Below are positions 14,353-26,906 of a stretch of DNA of 64,000 nt, in pieces. Under the pieces are notes generated by a model that saw only the letters and a list, made by a program, of their open reading frames with translations, made no database searches and was not told where the DNA came from. Every line of letters starts with the position of its first letter. Within the stretch, counting starts at the first letter, position 1. This DNA comes from Enoplosus armatus. Lineage: Eukaryota; Chordata; Actinopteri; Centrarchiformes; Enoplosidae. Where the stretch lies: the NCBI RefSeq assembly GCF_043641665.1, contig NC_092181.1, positions 813,501 through 877,500 on the forward strand, in the 5' to 3' direction. The translations under genes were made by a program, and so were the position numbers.

Positions 14353-15821
14353 GTCCCCCGATCTCCTCCCTTTATGGCTCATTTCTGGTCCCGTTTGAAA
14401 CGTGCCCCTTCATCCCTCTCCTCATCGCTCCCCTGTCTCACCTTTGATGTTCAGTTTCAGTGCAAAGAGCGGAGGGAGTTGGAGAGGAAATTAAAAACTA
14501 TAAAGATTGGCCTGACAGGCTTATATTCCCTTGTTCCCCCCTGCAGCAACACAGCGGCTTCCCTGGAGCTCATAGACACAATGTCATATTGCTCGTGGGC
14601 ACTCCAGCAGAGACCGGTTCCAGATTGAACTGGGTGAGTGTGTGTTAGAGAGTCGCAGGGGAGTGCGCAACTCAGCAGCAACTTGTGTGTGAAATAGACA
14701 TGGGGAGAAAGAGAGAGTGTGTATACGTCAAACAGTATGAAAGTGATATTGCCATTATCCTAAACGCTTTACAACCCCACGCCCCCATTTCGAAATGACT
14801 CAGGTGCGGCGGCAGAGAGAGGAAAGCCCCCATTTGTGTAATTTTCTCACTCGGCTGTTGATTTATTGCCCCCGTTTTATGTAACCCAGCCGCGCGTTTA
14901 CAGCGCCCGCACAGACACAAACATAGCCTACACACACAATCGCACACAGGCACCCACACACACCTGTGCAAACGACATCACTTGACTGTCAATCCCTTCA
15001 TTGATCTTTCCACGATGCTTTGAACAGCTCAGCCCATATATCCTTAATTGTGGTCTTAAAAGACGAATCAAAGACACAGATGCTTCAAAGTGCAGGGATC
15101 TTGTAAGAGGATCAGGCAATAACAACTAGAAGAAGGGAATATACCTGTTTGAACTGCAGGCTTAGATAATACCCCGACACTTGACACTTGAAGGGCCTCA
15201 GATAAAATCCATAGCTGTTCATTCTTTATGTAAATAAACGGAGCTTCAGTGATCATAACTTTGAACATATTCCATTGATTATATATTTGTCTAACAACTG
15301 ACCACAATGTATCAGTCATTAACTGTATATGCAAGAAAACCCACTTGATTTTGAATTCAATTCTGCTATATTGGCAAGGAAAAATATGACGATTATAAAT
15401 TGATGCTTGTTGGCCTTATGGTCACTCACGCACAGCTTGACCACCTTTTGTTTCTCTGCATGGCATTAACAAAGTCTTTTCTTTATCCATGCCTTATAAT
15501 GTGTCCAGATGTGCGTTGCTTGGCCACGAGGTCAAACCGCAGCTTCCATGGTTGATTCAGACTGTGGTTTTATCTAAACAGTGGCACCAGGGCTCATGTC
15601 CCAGCCTATATGGCATTGATTTTGGCAGCTATACAGACACGCGCTCGAGCACACAGCTGCCCCCTCCCTGGGGACTGGCGTTGATAAATGAGTGAAGGTG
15701 CAGAGGTGTTTGTGTGCGCGCGCGTGTTTGGTCGCTATACGCAGGTCATTTTGCACTCACGTCGATTCTGCAGCATAACAGGAAGACAGAGGCACTGTGG
15801 GACAGCCGCAGGGCTGTGTGT

Positions 15822-15843
15822 GTATATATATATATATATATAT
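15822..15843. repeat. (TA)n microsatellite
   Basis: About 11 TA units preceded by a short GT run. Confidence 0.9.
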
Positions 15844-17375
15844 GTGGGTACACACTGGTTGTGTGCATGTATGTGTGACTCAGACTGAGTGGGCATCTCT
15901 GTGTGTGGCGTGCATCCCTCTCCCTCTTTCCCTCGCTTCATTAGTATTTATGACCAGCAAAAAGGGAACTTTTTTTTAAAGGAGACGAGATCGATCGGAA
16001 TCGCCTCCAGGCTGATCAGATCCTGATACATTGGATATCGACCTGGCCACAATGAAGATGTCAACTGCAATGCCACATTTCCACGCAGGCTTACAAGGAG
16101 CCGGTAAACAGTTCCCATGGTCACATGGTTTGCTTTAGAATATATTTTCTATAGGTTTACTGCTCTGTTTGTGACAGAGTGAAGCCAACCATATAGCAGC
16201 CATGGAAGAGGAGGAGGAGGCCCCCAGGGTTATACCCCCCATCCCACCCCTCACCCTCCCACACACACACACAAAGAAATTACAACCTAATCGAATGCCT
16301 GGATAATGGAATAACTGAATAAGTAGCCTAGAGGTTATTAATGCAAGTGGTTTCCAAATTGGGGTCTGGGGAACTCCAGGGGTCCTTGATTCAGAGGGCT
16401 CCTATATAAATGTAGACTTGTTTAATTTAATCATAATTCAGTCGGCCATATGCCAGTTAGAAAATGCATAAGCATAAGAGGTTGAAAATAACTTCTAAGG
16501 TGTGCAGGACCTAATGTGCTTCTGCTTGGAGCTCTGTTATATGTAAATATTTCAAATGGCCAGCTTTTATGCTTAAGTCAATATTGAATTGTCAAAGGTG
16601 TTAAATTGGATGTCAAAATTGTGGGCATTCAATATGTGAGGATTTGTTTTACAGGTCAGTTGTAAGTTTGCATTAATTATTCAACATTTCCATCTCCAGC
16701 AGTCAACCAATTAGGGAAACTTTTGTTATGATTAGTCACCATAATAGGCTAATCTTGTTTGGGTTATGAGCACAATAAAAATCAAAGAAACAAATTAAGG
16801 GCTTAATAGCTATAATTAACCTTTTAATGGTTTTATTCAAGAGGTTTTGATAGTCATTGTTTGATCTGTTTTCAACCTTTGGCTAAGTGTAGCTTATAGG
16901 TTACAGTGATCCACCTTGCTTCATGTGTGAACAGGTGACAGGCCCATCTATTAGACTTCTCTCCTTTATTCTCTCAGCATCAAAGTCATAAGAAAAGCCC
17001 CATCAGGTTAACATTAGTCCTACATGTAAAGACTTAAATGATGAGTTCATCTTTGATATTTGTTTGATATCTGCTCTCCATTGGGTCCTTTGATCCTGCA
17101 CTCCCCACTGGAAATCTGATACCTCACTGACCCTCAATGAAAAGTGAAGATTGACAAAAGCTGATGTCATCGGTCACTTATAATTTCCCCCGTGTAAACC
17201 GAGATGTCTTTCAAGTTTATTCCAAGATGTAGACTCACATGTTGTCAGATATTTGAGGTAATAGACTTTTAACAAATGTGGCTTCTGTGATTGGCTTTCA
17301 CTTTGCACATTTGCTCGATTTTGCATATGTGTCACAGCAAGCAAGTTTGCCAGTTTCTCATGGTAGTAGGTCTAT

Positions 17376-17640
17376 AGAGAGGTGGAAAGTACATTTATTA
17401 AGCACAATTCTGAGCTGGTTTCTTTATAATTCTACTTCACCACATTTAAGTAGGCTACATTTTGATAATAATACTATAATAATACTAATAAAGTAGTTTT
17501 ACTTAAGTACGATTTTGAATGCAGGACTTTAATAGTTAGAACAGAAATTGTGATAGGCTATTTCTATTTTTATTTAAGCAAAATATCTGATTACTTCCAC
17601 TGGTAGTTGATAATAGGATGGTAAAATATTATCTCCAGTC
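17376..17640 (+). repeat. Dispersed teleost repeat (GAGGTGGAAAGTACATTTA type)
   Basis: The block starts with GAGGTGGAAAGTACATTTA and contains TTTTACTTAAGTAC. This is a widespread fish repeat phrase that I recognise from memory. It lies about 280 bp upstream of the micu3 start codon. A related phrase (CAGTGGTGGAAGAAGTACT) recurs in micu3 intron 1. Confidence 0.55.
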
Positions 17641-17822
17641 GATCAATTACACGATTAGATTTGATACATCAACTTTAAAGTCATGTTATATAAATTTACT
17701 GTTACCGAATTTGATGTGTGTCCTATTGACAACTATGGTTCCTCTCACTCAGTGAAGCATCAACATCCTCTCCACTGTGTGTGGGACACTCCAAGCCTCA
17801 GCATCAACAGAGTGCCCGTACA

Positions 17823-17830
17823 TCTCGCGA
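17823..17830. promoter_or_regulatory. micu3: CGCG element in the micu3 promoter
   Basis: TCTCGCGA, about 85 bp upstream of the micu3 start codon, in a locally CpG-rich stretch. It matches the core of the TCTCGCGAGA element common in TATA-less housekeeping promoters. No TATA box is evident. Confidence 0.4.
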
Positions 17831-17914
17831 TGACAGCGAGGAAACGCGATAGTTTTGTGCTGCCCGCAAAGTTATTATCATAGCAGCAGAGCGGCGGCAG
17901 CAACAACAGCAGCA

Positions 17915-20900
17915 ATGGCCGCTTTCCGCAGAGTGGCAGCGCTGGCTGGAAAGCTAAACCTCTGGTCGGCGGCGAGAAACGAGTTTGTCGGTGGTAAGAC
18001 GGCCAGTGGAGGAGGGACACGGAGGTGCCTGGCAGTCGGGATGTGTCTTGCAACAGGAGGCGCCGTGGCGCTTTACTTCTACAACGATATAACGAGCGGC
18101 AGAGGCAGGAAGAGGATGGGGAGTCACAGCATCAACGGTTTGCTACCGTTCATCCCGACCGTTGAAGCCAAGGAGAAGGTAGGAGGCTGACTTAAACCGG
18201 CGCTGCGACTGGTAACGGTAACAACACGGCTTTAATGACACGTCGCGACTTGGTAGGTCATTGGCAGAAAATATGTTGTCCTCTGTGTTGACATAGGGGC
18301 CTCTGTGTGGATGACTGTGGAGTAAGAACCACAGTCCACTGAGAGAAAAGGCAGAGAGCGCCGAGTGTTTTCACATCTCCTTCCGCTAAGATTAGACCCA
18401 CGTAGGGCCAGTCAGACGGGCCTACTTCTGTTTTGTAGCCATGGTGTGGCTGGCAGTTTATCTGTTTTCCTCTCTGGTTAAACTGTGTCATTCATCCCCA
18501 TCACGCCCAGTGGAAGCAGTTCGCTCACTGTTTGGCTGCAGGACGAGGTGCGCGCGCAGATGCAGGAATGGCGCTCTCCTCTCGAGCTGGTGCTGAAATG
18601 ACAGCACGTGAGGATGTTACTGTCAGTCAGACAGCTGTGTGCAGGGACTGAGATCCCTAGGTAGTACTTACTAGTTCCTGCAAGGCCTAGTTATTAGTTA
18701 TTATTATTAAATGTTAGGCTACTTGAGAACAGACAGATACTATTTCAAACCAGTATCCAGTGGTGGAAGAAGTACTGAGATCCTTTAGATCTCCTCTAGG
18801 ATTGTAAGGGCGTGCTGTACTTTTCTTTGTCTTGTGTGATAGTAAACTTAACGTTTTGGGTCTTTGGGCTGTTGGTTGGACAAAACAATATTTTTATAGA
18901 CATCACCTTGGGTTTAAGTAAACTATGAGTATGAGTATTTTTCTCTATTTTATAGACCAAACAATTAGTCGATAAAAGAAGTCCTAGGTATCTGTAAATA
19001 TTTATGCTACTTTAATGGATGTATGCATAATGTGCCTACACAGTCATATATTTCTGTATGTGTGTGTATATGCATGCATTCATTCACTATTTTATGGCTG
19101 AGTACATTTCTGTTTTTCTCATTATTTATTTTAAAATAAAAACCAAATAACAATTAATCATTAAAGAATCATTCCTCAATCAGGTGGTCAATGGCACAAA
19201 GCCAATTGCTCATCATTTCTTTCTTGTGATGAACATATTAGTTACTACAGTAGTGTTTGCCCCTTCAGGTGGTGCATCATATTTAGTTGTTACTAGGAAT
19301 GCACCGTTACTTAATGCTTATCTAACCACCATTTTTGTAGTCCCTCAAGTCAAGTAGAACATCCCCCGACTGACCTGACAAGTAGCTTCCAAAAGTTACC
19401 TGGGAATCCAGCAGTAATGTATAAATGACACCAGCCAGAGACAACAGAGTACTCAAAAATAATCATAATTCAGAGCACATTCACATGAATATTCACATCT
19501 AGATTTCAGAAAGACTACTAACTTAACAGCAACACTAGATGTTAGGCAGCTAACTAGTGAACAAATATTATATATACATATTATCTGCTTTATGATCATA
19601 GGGATGTCCTGATATCCTTATTTTGGCCCAGATCTGTTTAACATTGTCTGGTGCAACACTTGTATTTAGCTAAATGAGCACACTCAAGCCACAACTTGGA
19701 AATGAGCCAAGATAGAACTTGATTTCAGAATATACTCAGTGTTGATTAATTATGTATCTGGCACATTGAAATAACAGCTGTTTTTGTAGGCCTGCTGAAA
19801 TGAACTGATACAGTACCAATGTTTTATTGCAGGGTAGTAAATCAATTTATAACTTGTGGTAAAAATGGCCATCAATCAATAATGTTAAATTGTAACTGTA
19901 AGGTGAGATATTCTAAACTGCCAGGGGTAGAAATGTTGCCTGTTGGGACACTGGGATGAAGGAGGGGTAGTTTGGATGCAGGAGAGCTAGCCCATAAGAA
20001 GACAGGCAGGCTACCCAACTTGGGAACAGAATAGCTCCGGTGGGGAAAGGGAAAAACAGCCATCTGTTACTCAGTAAAAGTAGCCTGTAAGGATTTTTAG
20101 GTTTAAAGAAACTGAGAGAACTTACCTGCAGGGAAAAAGAGAAAAGCTGCAGGGGAACCTACATTTTTACATGCTCAGAAACAAGACAGTGGTTATAAAA
20201 GGAGACAAGAAATCCATACTGCCATGAAACAAGAGAGTGGGTCAGTCGAGGACTAGCTAGCAAGAAGTGCCTGCTCTCGGGAACAGGCCTAAAGGGGTCC
20301 AGAAGGATTAGGTTATCCAAGACCCCAGAAAATTATCCTGCCCGGGTTCTGAATGACTGGCATACTGAGTGGCTTGAGGTCTGGTAGGCTGATGGGCAGT
20401 CTTGACACTAGAGACTACATGTAGAATTGCGTGAGGAGACAATGGCTCCACCATAGTGATGCTGGGCTGCATTTGGTGCGAGGACAAACACAGGACCTCT
20501 TGGGAATGTTTTAAGTCTGGCAGCTGGTTTCCTGTTTGTGCTGGAAGAATTCCTCATGTAGGTTAAGGAAAGCCAAGCAGTTTGGATACTGTTAGTCTCA
20601 GAGGCACAGACTAAGAGACCAGTTCAGCATTAGAAAACTGCTACTTCCTGTTTGCCTAGCAATTGAGAAAAGGAGCTGACAAACAGTTTTAGCAACCTCA
20701 AAACACAAGAGCTGGTTGATGTCTGCTGGAACATTGGCTGGCTAGATTGTACTTTGAATTAACATAACTGAAAAATACTAAACATGATGTCATGAAGATT
20801 AGGGTTAGGACAGTTTAGCTCTGAGAAAACTGAGGAGATGGACTAAAAGCTGCAGCTGTGAATGGAGAACACTGGGTTGCCTGAGAGGAAAACACCTGGA

Positions 20901-22968
20901 GCATCTGCTATGCAGTCAGGAGAACAAGACTAGGTGGCAGGAACAGGTTTGTGGCTACATGACATTATAACTACACAAGAACACAGTGTTCCACACTGCA
21001 TGTAATTTCAAATCACTGCCATTTAATTTTTTTCCCCCCAAGGAGCTGACATAACTTTTTACATCATGTCATGCAGCATGGCATGTGAACCTAGCTGCCT
21101 TTGCAGAACTTTCTAAACTTCTTTCATTAGTGAGAGTCAAAGCCATGGGCGTCTATGCTCTTACACTTGATTACAGTGCATTCCTATGAAGCTGAGCGCT
21201 CATCTCCTATTCATGCCTTCAAAAGCCCCCTTGGTGAAGACAGCATCAAAGCTTTATGAATGAATCTGTGTGCTCATTAGCATGTTAGCTGAGCTGAGCA
21301 GGAACCTCGGTGCACTGGGCCCTGCGGCCAAACAGGTTTAAATTTGGAAACCTCTCTGCTAATTACGCAGCTTCATGCAGCACAATCTGTTGGCGTAGCA
21401 GCTCTCATACACTGCAGCTAATCAAGTTGAAGCACTGGCTCCTCGCAGAGAGAGAGAGAGATGCTAATCAAGTAGAAAGTAGTGACAAAGTATTTGTGTG
21501 TGTGTTCGTGTGTGCCTCTGTTCTGTTATTGTACTGCGCCAGAGGTGCTGACTGTTTAAAATCTCAGAGAGCTAAATGGAGAGAGTTGATGCCAAGTATA
21601 GATGGATCTCCTCATTATAGAGGTTCAAAAACAGTGAAGAGGCACATACAGTTTGGATTCTGCTGTCTGTTTGAGAGGCCAGAGAGTTTTCTCATCACAA
21701 AAAGCTGTAACAGCTGGGGAAGTCACAATCAGACTATAATCATTGGGGCAAATTAACATTGAGCACTGTGTGGATTATTTAAATCTGCTGATTAAATCGC
21801 CTACACTAAATATGATTTTCATAACGTGAGTAATGTAATAATAATAACCATGTAATAATGAAATAACCAAAATGCACTTGTTCCTTCTCCCAGCCTTACT
21901 GATAGTTGTTTTGTTGTAATATTGTAATTTCTTTTCAAATGTCTGCCACCTTGACATATTTTGATTGGAAGAAATATCCTGAAAATACTTAAGCCAACAA
22001 AAAATAGTGCCGCTAATCAGGAGGGCAACCCTGTCAATAACAGTGGATTTTGTTTTGCGTTGTGTTTTTGTGTCTGCAGGGACGTCCGTTTGACTTTGAG
22101 GACGGAGACGTGTACATGTCGTCCCACGAGCATCGCTTCCGCACGTTCAGCTCTGTGGAGTATGAAGGGCAGCTGTACATGACTCCACAGAACTTCATCG
22201 AGTCGGTCACCATGAGCGAACCTAGAAGTATGTTTCACACATTCACAATTGAGCTTTTACACTCGGGTTAAAAACTCTTAGCCTGGGACAGAATGTACTC
22301 AAATGAATGGGCTTTGTATTTATGTAATTGAGACTTACCTAGAGTAGATCATTGTTGCTGTTTGTGTATTGTAGAGACCATGCTTTCCTGGCCCAAAATA
22401 TCCTTGAACTTCACTTAGAAAATGGCATTCCCTATCTGCATCAATTCTTAAAGACAGTTATTTTTATTACCCCGGTCCCACTTTCACCTTATATAAACAT
22501 ATCACTTATATTTGCATTGTATCTAGCTTTTGATTGATTACATTTACACTTGACATTAAAATATTTGGCATATAAATGTCTCTTTCACCATCTTACAGTA
22601 TCTATTTTACTGAACATTTGTCTGCTGGTTGGATCCAAATATTAAAGTTAAGCTACATTTATGCAATTTCCATATTTGTAAATGTGTCTTTATGTTATTT
22701 GATAACCAACTAAATTTGATGTGTTTTTAATTTGTTGATGGTCATCTCTCTAAAATTGATTTCCCAATATGGATGTTAGTGCCAGGTGTAAAATAGGTCC
22801 TTTTTTTCTTTTAACTGAAACCAAGTGTTAAAACACTTTAAAATCCTGGGTTTAAACATCTTTGCTGTTTCTGTCAGCCTGCTGCCAGTCGTAACAGATT
22901 AGTCCTGGCCAGCCAGCCTCAAAGCAGATGGCTTTACAGCTATTGTTTAGTCTGAGGTTAATGTTAGT

Positions 22969-22999
<31 letters not shown>

Positions 23000-25900
23000 C
23001 TCGACTTGTTCACATTCCATTTGCTCACATTTACCCTTTCTCTTAACCAGTAAATATCTAAACCAGACACTTAACTTAGTTTTTCCTTTGTGACAACTTT
23101 TTTAAAAATGTCCTCACAAGTTACACCTGACCAAAAAAAGCTACCATTCCTTTCCTCAGTGGGCACGTGTTTGTATTGCGTGCAAACTCTGCACCTGTAT
23201 GTGTGTGTTTACATCTACCCTGGCTCACTGACATATGATACAGCCGCACCTACCCTCTCAGCAGCCGACATTCTCTAATGCCCCCTTTGAAGTTGAATTA
23301 GATGAACTTTGTTGTATAAAACAGAACAAAAGTAGTATGTGCTTTTACAGGGACATTCCACATACTACAAAGACAAGCACGGAGCACTTTAGACGGTACA
23401 AATGGGCCTGTGATGATGACAGTGTATATACAGTGAGTGTGTCTGTGTGTGTTGGTGTGTGTGTGTGTGTGTGTCTGTTGTGACTGTACCTGGCACATTA
23501 AGACCCATTTCTAGATCATACAGATGCTATCTGACCAAGCCCACCCAAACTCTCTTCTCCTCTTTCCCTTCTTCTTCTCTCCTCTTTTGTCTCGTTCCTT
23601 GGCAGACAAGAAGCCCTGGAGGTCCCTGACCAAACAGGTGGGAGACACACTGTTAATGCTTCTTTCTTCTGCTCCTCCTTGTTGCAGGCATCTGTTGCAG
23701 ACTTTGTAGACTCTGCAAAGTTAAAATCCTGATTTTGCCAGGAGTTTCTTTATGCAAATGTAAAAGTTCTACATGTAGCATTAGTTAGCATTAATTATCG
23801 GAAAGAAGAAGACAAAGGAGACGCCTTTACTGGCCTCCTCACTGAATTTAACTCTGGATGCTGTTCCAGACATGAAATCTTTTAGATTGCATTGGTGCAC
23901 AAAACAAGAAATGAAATAAAAAGAGACACAGTCAACATTTTGAGTAATTTCTGAGACAATATGTGAAGTAGAGGACATCTGTCTTGAGTTTATTGGCTAC
24001 TTATGTGGGTCAAACGTTCTGTTGCATTAGACTACGCAGAGCAGTCCAGGTGTTTACAGTGTGATATATACAGTAGCTCCAGAGAGTATCCAGATCTCTT
24101 CACCTTTTTGAACACTTGTTTCTGTTCTAATTTTAATTTGAAACAAATTACATTGATGAGACAACTCACTCGTAAATTGTGTTTTTGTGCGTGTGTCAGG
24201 AGCTGGAGAAGATTTTGACAGACACTCCGCCAGTATGGAGAGGATCCTCCAAACTGTTCCGCAACCTGAGGGAACGAGGTGGGAGAGAGAGAACACATAC
24301 ACACACATGCACAAACAAAAAAAAAACAGGAGCAAAGGCACCTTGAGTACCTTTGCACTCACGAATACAAACGCACACAGTAAATAAGTAGCAGTCAGAT
24401 AATAACAAGGTCAGTGAATGTCAGCATTTTTTAGCCATTACAGTTTAATATGCTTTATAAATGTACTCAATATATTAATTTCATTACAACTTATGTACAG
24501 TTGAATTTTTCTCTTGACATGAGGAGAAAGAGAGGAACAGTTTTACACATTTTACTGCATTTTTGCAGCTTTTTTAGTGCACATGCTTGTGCATATGTAT
24601 ACCAGGGCTTACCTGCCGATGTGTGACTAAATAGTGCTTGTGAGCTTGTGTGTGTGTGTGTGTCACTGTAGGTGTCTCTAATCCGGGGTTGGAGCCATGC
24701 TGTCCCTCCTTACAGCCAAACAACCTGCTGAAAAAACTAAACTAAAAATAAACCTCCTCTCCTCCTCTCTTTGCATATGGGAACAGAACAAATTATACAA
24801 CACCAAAGAGAGAGGGAGAGGGAGAGTAGCTCCCCCTAATTAAAGCATTTGCTTCAGGAGTGTGTAACAGAGGAATCACACAGTCTGGGAGTGAGTCCCC
24901 GTAGTGATAATTACACACACACACACTGGGAGATGCTAAATATAATGCACCCTCTGTGTGTTACGTTTACACTTCAGGGACCAGTATCCAGGAGCATTGC
25001 CTTCATCCTTTTTTTAATCAGAGAGATTGAGAGAGAAAAACAGAGAAAACTGAGAGGAATTGAAAAAAGAGATGGAGAGAAGAAGAAAGGGGAGCAGAGA
25101 AAAAAAACAGGAGAAGAATGAGGAGTGAGGGAGTGAAAAGGAGACATTAAAGACATTAAAGAGGAGTGGGGAGATGCAGAGAAATTGAAGAAGTAGATTT
25201 AGTGTAAAGGAATGAATATATACAGAAAACCAGACTAAGTAGAGGGAGAGAGCTGAAAGAAAAAGAGGAAAGAGAGAATGTTTGTAAACCTATCTTCATG
25301 GTAAGAGGAAGACATTGTAGGTATATACAGTGCATGTCTATTCAAATTGCTGGTGGCACATTTCCAAGACCACACACACACCATCAGCATTGAACAGTAC
25401 CTCTCTATGCTTATTTGTTTTTATTACCTTTAAACCACTCATTTGTTCATTCACACATTTATTCAGTTCAACCTTCTTACAATGCTGTCCCTCATATAAG
25501 TCATGTGACTAAGCCATATATGTATGTGTGTGTGTGTGTGTGTGTGTCAGGACATGCTCTCCTCGTCATACCATGACGAGCGAGGACAGTTAAAATCCTT
25601 GGGATGGCTTTGGATTTCTGAGAATGACAGACAAAGGAATGCATAGTGTTGCCCGAACATTGTTGACTATGTGTGTGTGTGTTGTGTCAGTGTGATGTCA
25701 GTATTGGTTGGCCGTGTGTTACACAGTAACCATTACTACAGTAATGTTCTTACTTTGGTTTAGAAACATCAGATTCAGCACTGTCATGACTATAGCTCAG
25801 TAAATATAAATCCATGTTGTCAGCTGTCAGACATATCAGCTTATAGTACAGTATAATGAGTTTATGGTTTATCTTTTACCTGTGCTAAAATAATTATTTA

Positions 25901-26866
25901 TGACTAGAACAGTCCCATATCTTGGTATCTTGATCCCTAACTCTCTTCACTGGCTATCGTTTTTACTTAGTGTCTGTGGCATTTCACGTTGGACAATAAA
26001 TGAATACAAGTGATTTCCTGCAGAAAACATCAGTTTAACTTTGTAGGTTATTAGGGATATTATGGAAGGTACTGTACCAACCTTTTAATTTACAGTTGTT
26101 GGCCCAATTTTAGACTGACATAGAACTTTAAAATGTACAAACTCATAGACACTCTAGCAAATATAAATCAATTGCAGAAATAAATTATAAGTAAATATGT
26201 TAACAGTTGTATCAAACTAAACAAACTTTTGTTTAGACTGATCATTGACTGAAAGCTGTTCACCTAATGATAACTACTACCTGGGGATCAGTGTTAACCC
26301 GCCTTTTTATTCTGCAGCATATGACTGAAAGTATGTGAGTGTAAACACGCAGAATGGATTTTAGAAACCTGAGTAGAGTGTATCTCCTGGTCTTTGCACA
26401 GCTCAGGATACATGGGGAAGAAGAGAATTCAGTTCCAATCCAGCTCCTCTACACAAAGCAGTCAAGCATCAGGAAAACACAAGGCTCACACTGGCCTTAG
26501 CTGGTGTCATGTTCACCTACACGCACATACACACACACATGGGAAAGCAGTCTCCCGTAACACTCAAGCGAGTCACCCTGAACTATCTGAACGATCAGAC
26601 AGAAAGCGAAAAAGAGGGCGAGAGAGATGAGATGGAGCTACAAAGATTCCTAAATGGGCCCGAGGCAAGAAAGGATGATCTCCTAAAACATTTTTCACCT
26701 GCTTATCCAAACACAGACACATACACATGCACGCACCCCTACCAGGCAGTGTCTTTACTTTGGACACTTGGGGTGTTGAAAAAGAAACGGTGTGTGGCCA
26801 AATGGCTGTTGGCAGCTCAGCTCCAGAAGACACATTTTAAGATGCTATCGTCATGAAAGGAAGGAT

Positions 26867-26906
<40 letters not shown>

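Larger units (their letters stand above)
14304..17780. other. Spacer between the divergent genes fgf20 and micu3
   Basis: No coding exon is recognised in this roughly 3.5-kb spacer. It holds a perfect octamer ATGCAAAT at 14,345-14,352, a (TA)n tract near 15,822 and a dispersed repeat near 17,376-17,640. The first few hundred bases next to fgf20 are the likeliest place for proximal fgf20 control. Confidence 0.5.
22228..23605. other. micu3: micu3 intron 2
   Basis: Non-coding, with a (CA)n tract at 22,969-22,997 and an imperfect GT tract near 23,427-23,474. Confidence 0.8.

Noticed and set aside
14011..14628. 205-codon plus-strand frame, one of the longest in the window
   Set aside because: It runs through the (CT)n tract and gives Ser/Leu low-complexity protein; it lies in the fgf20 leader and promoter region.
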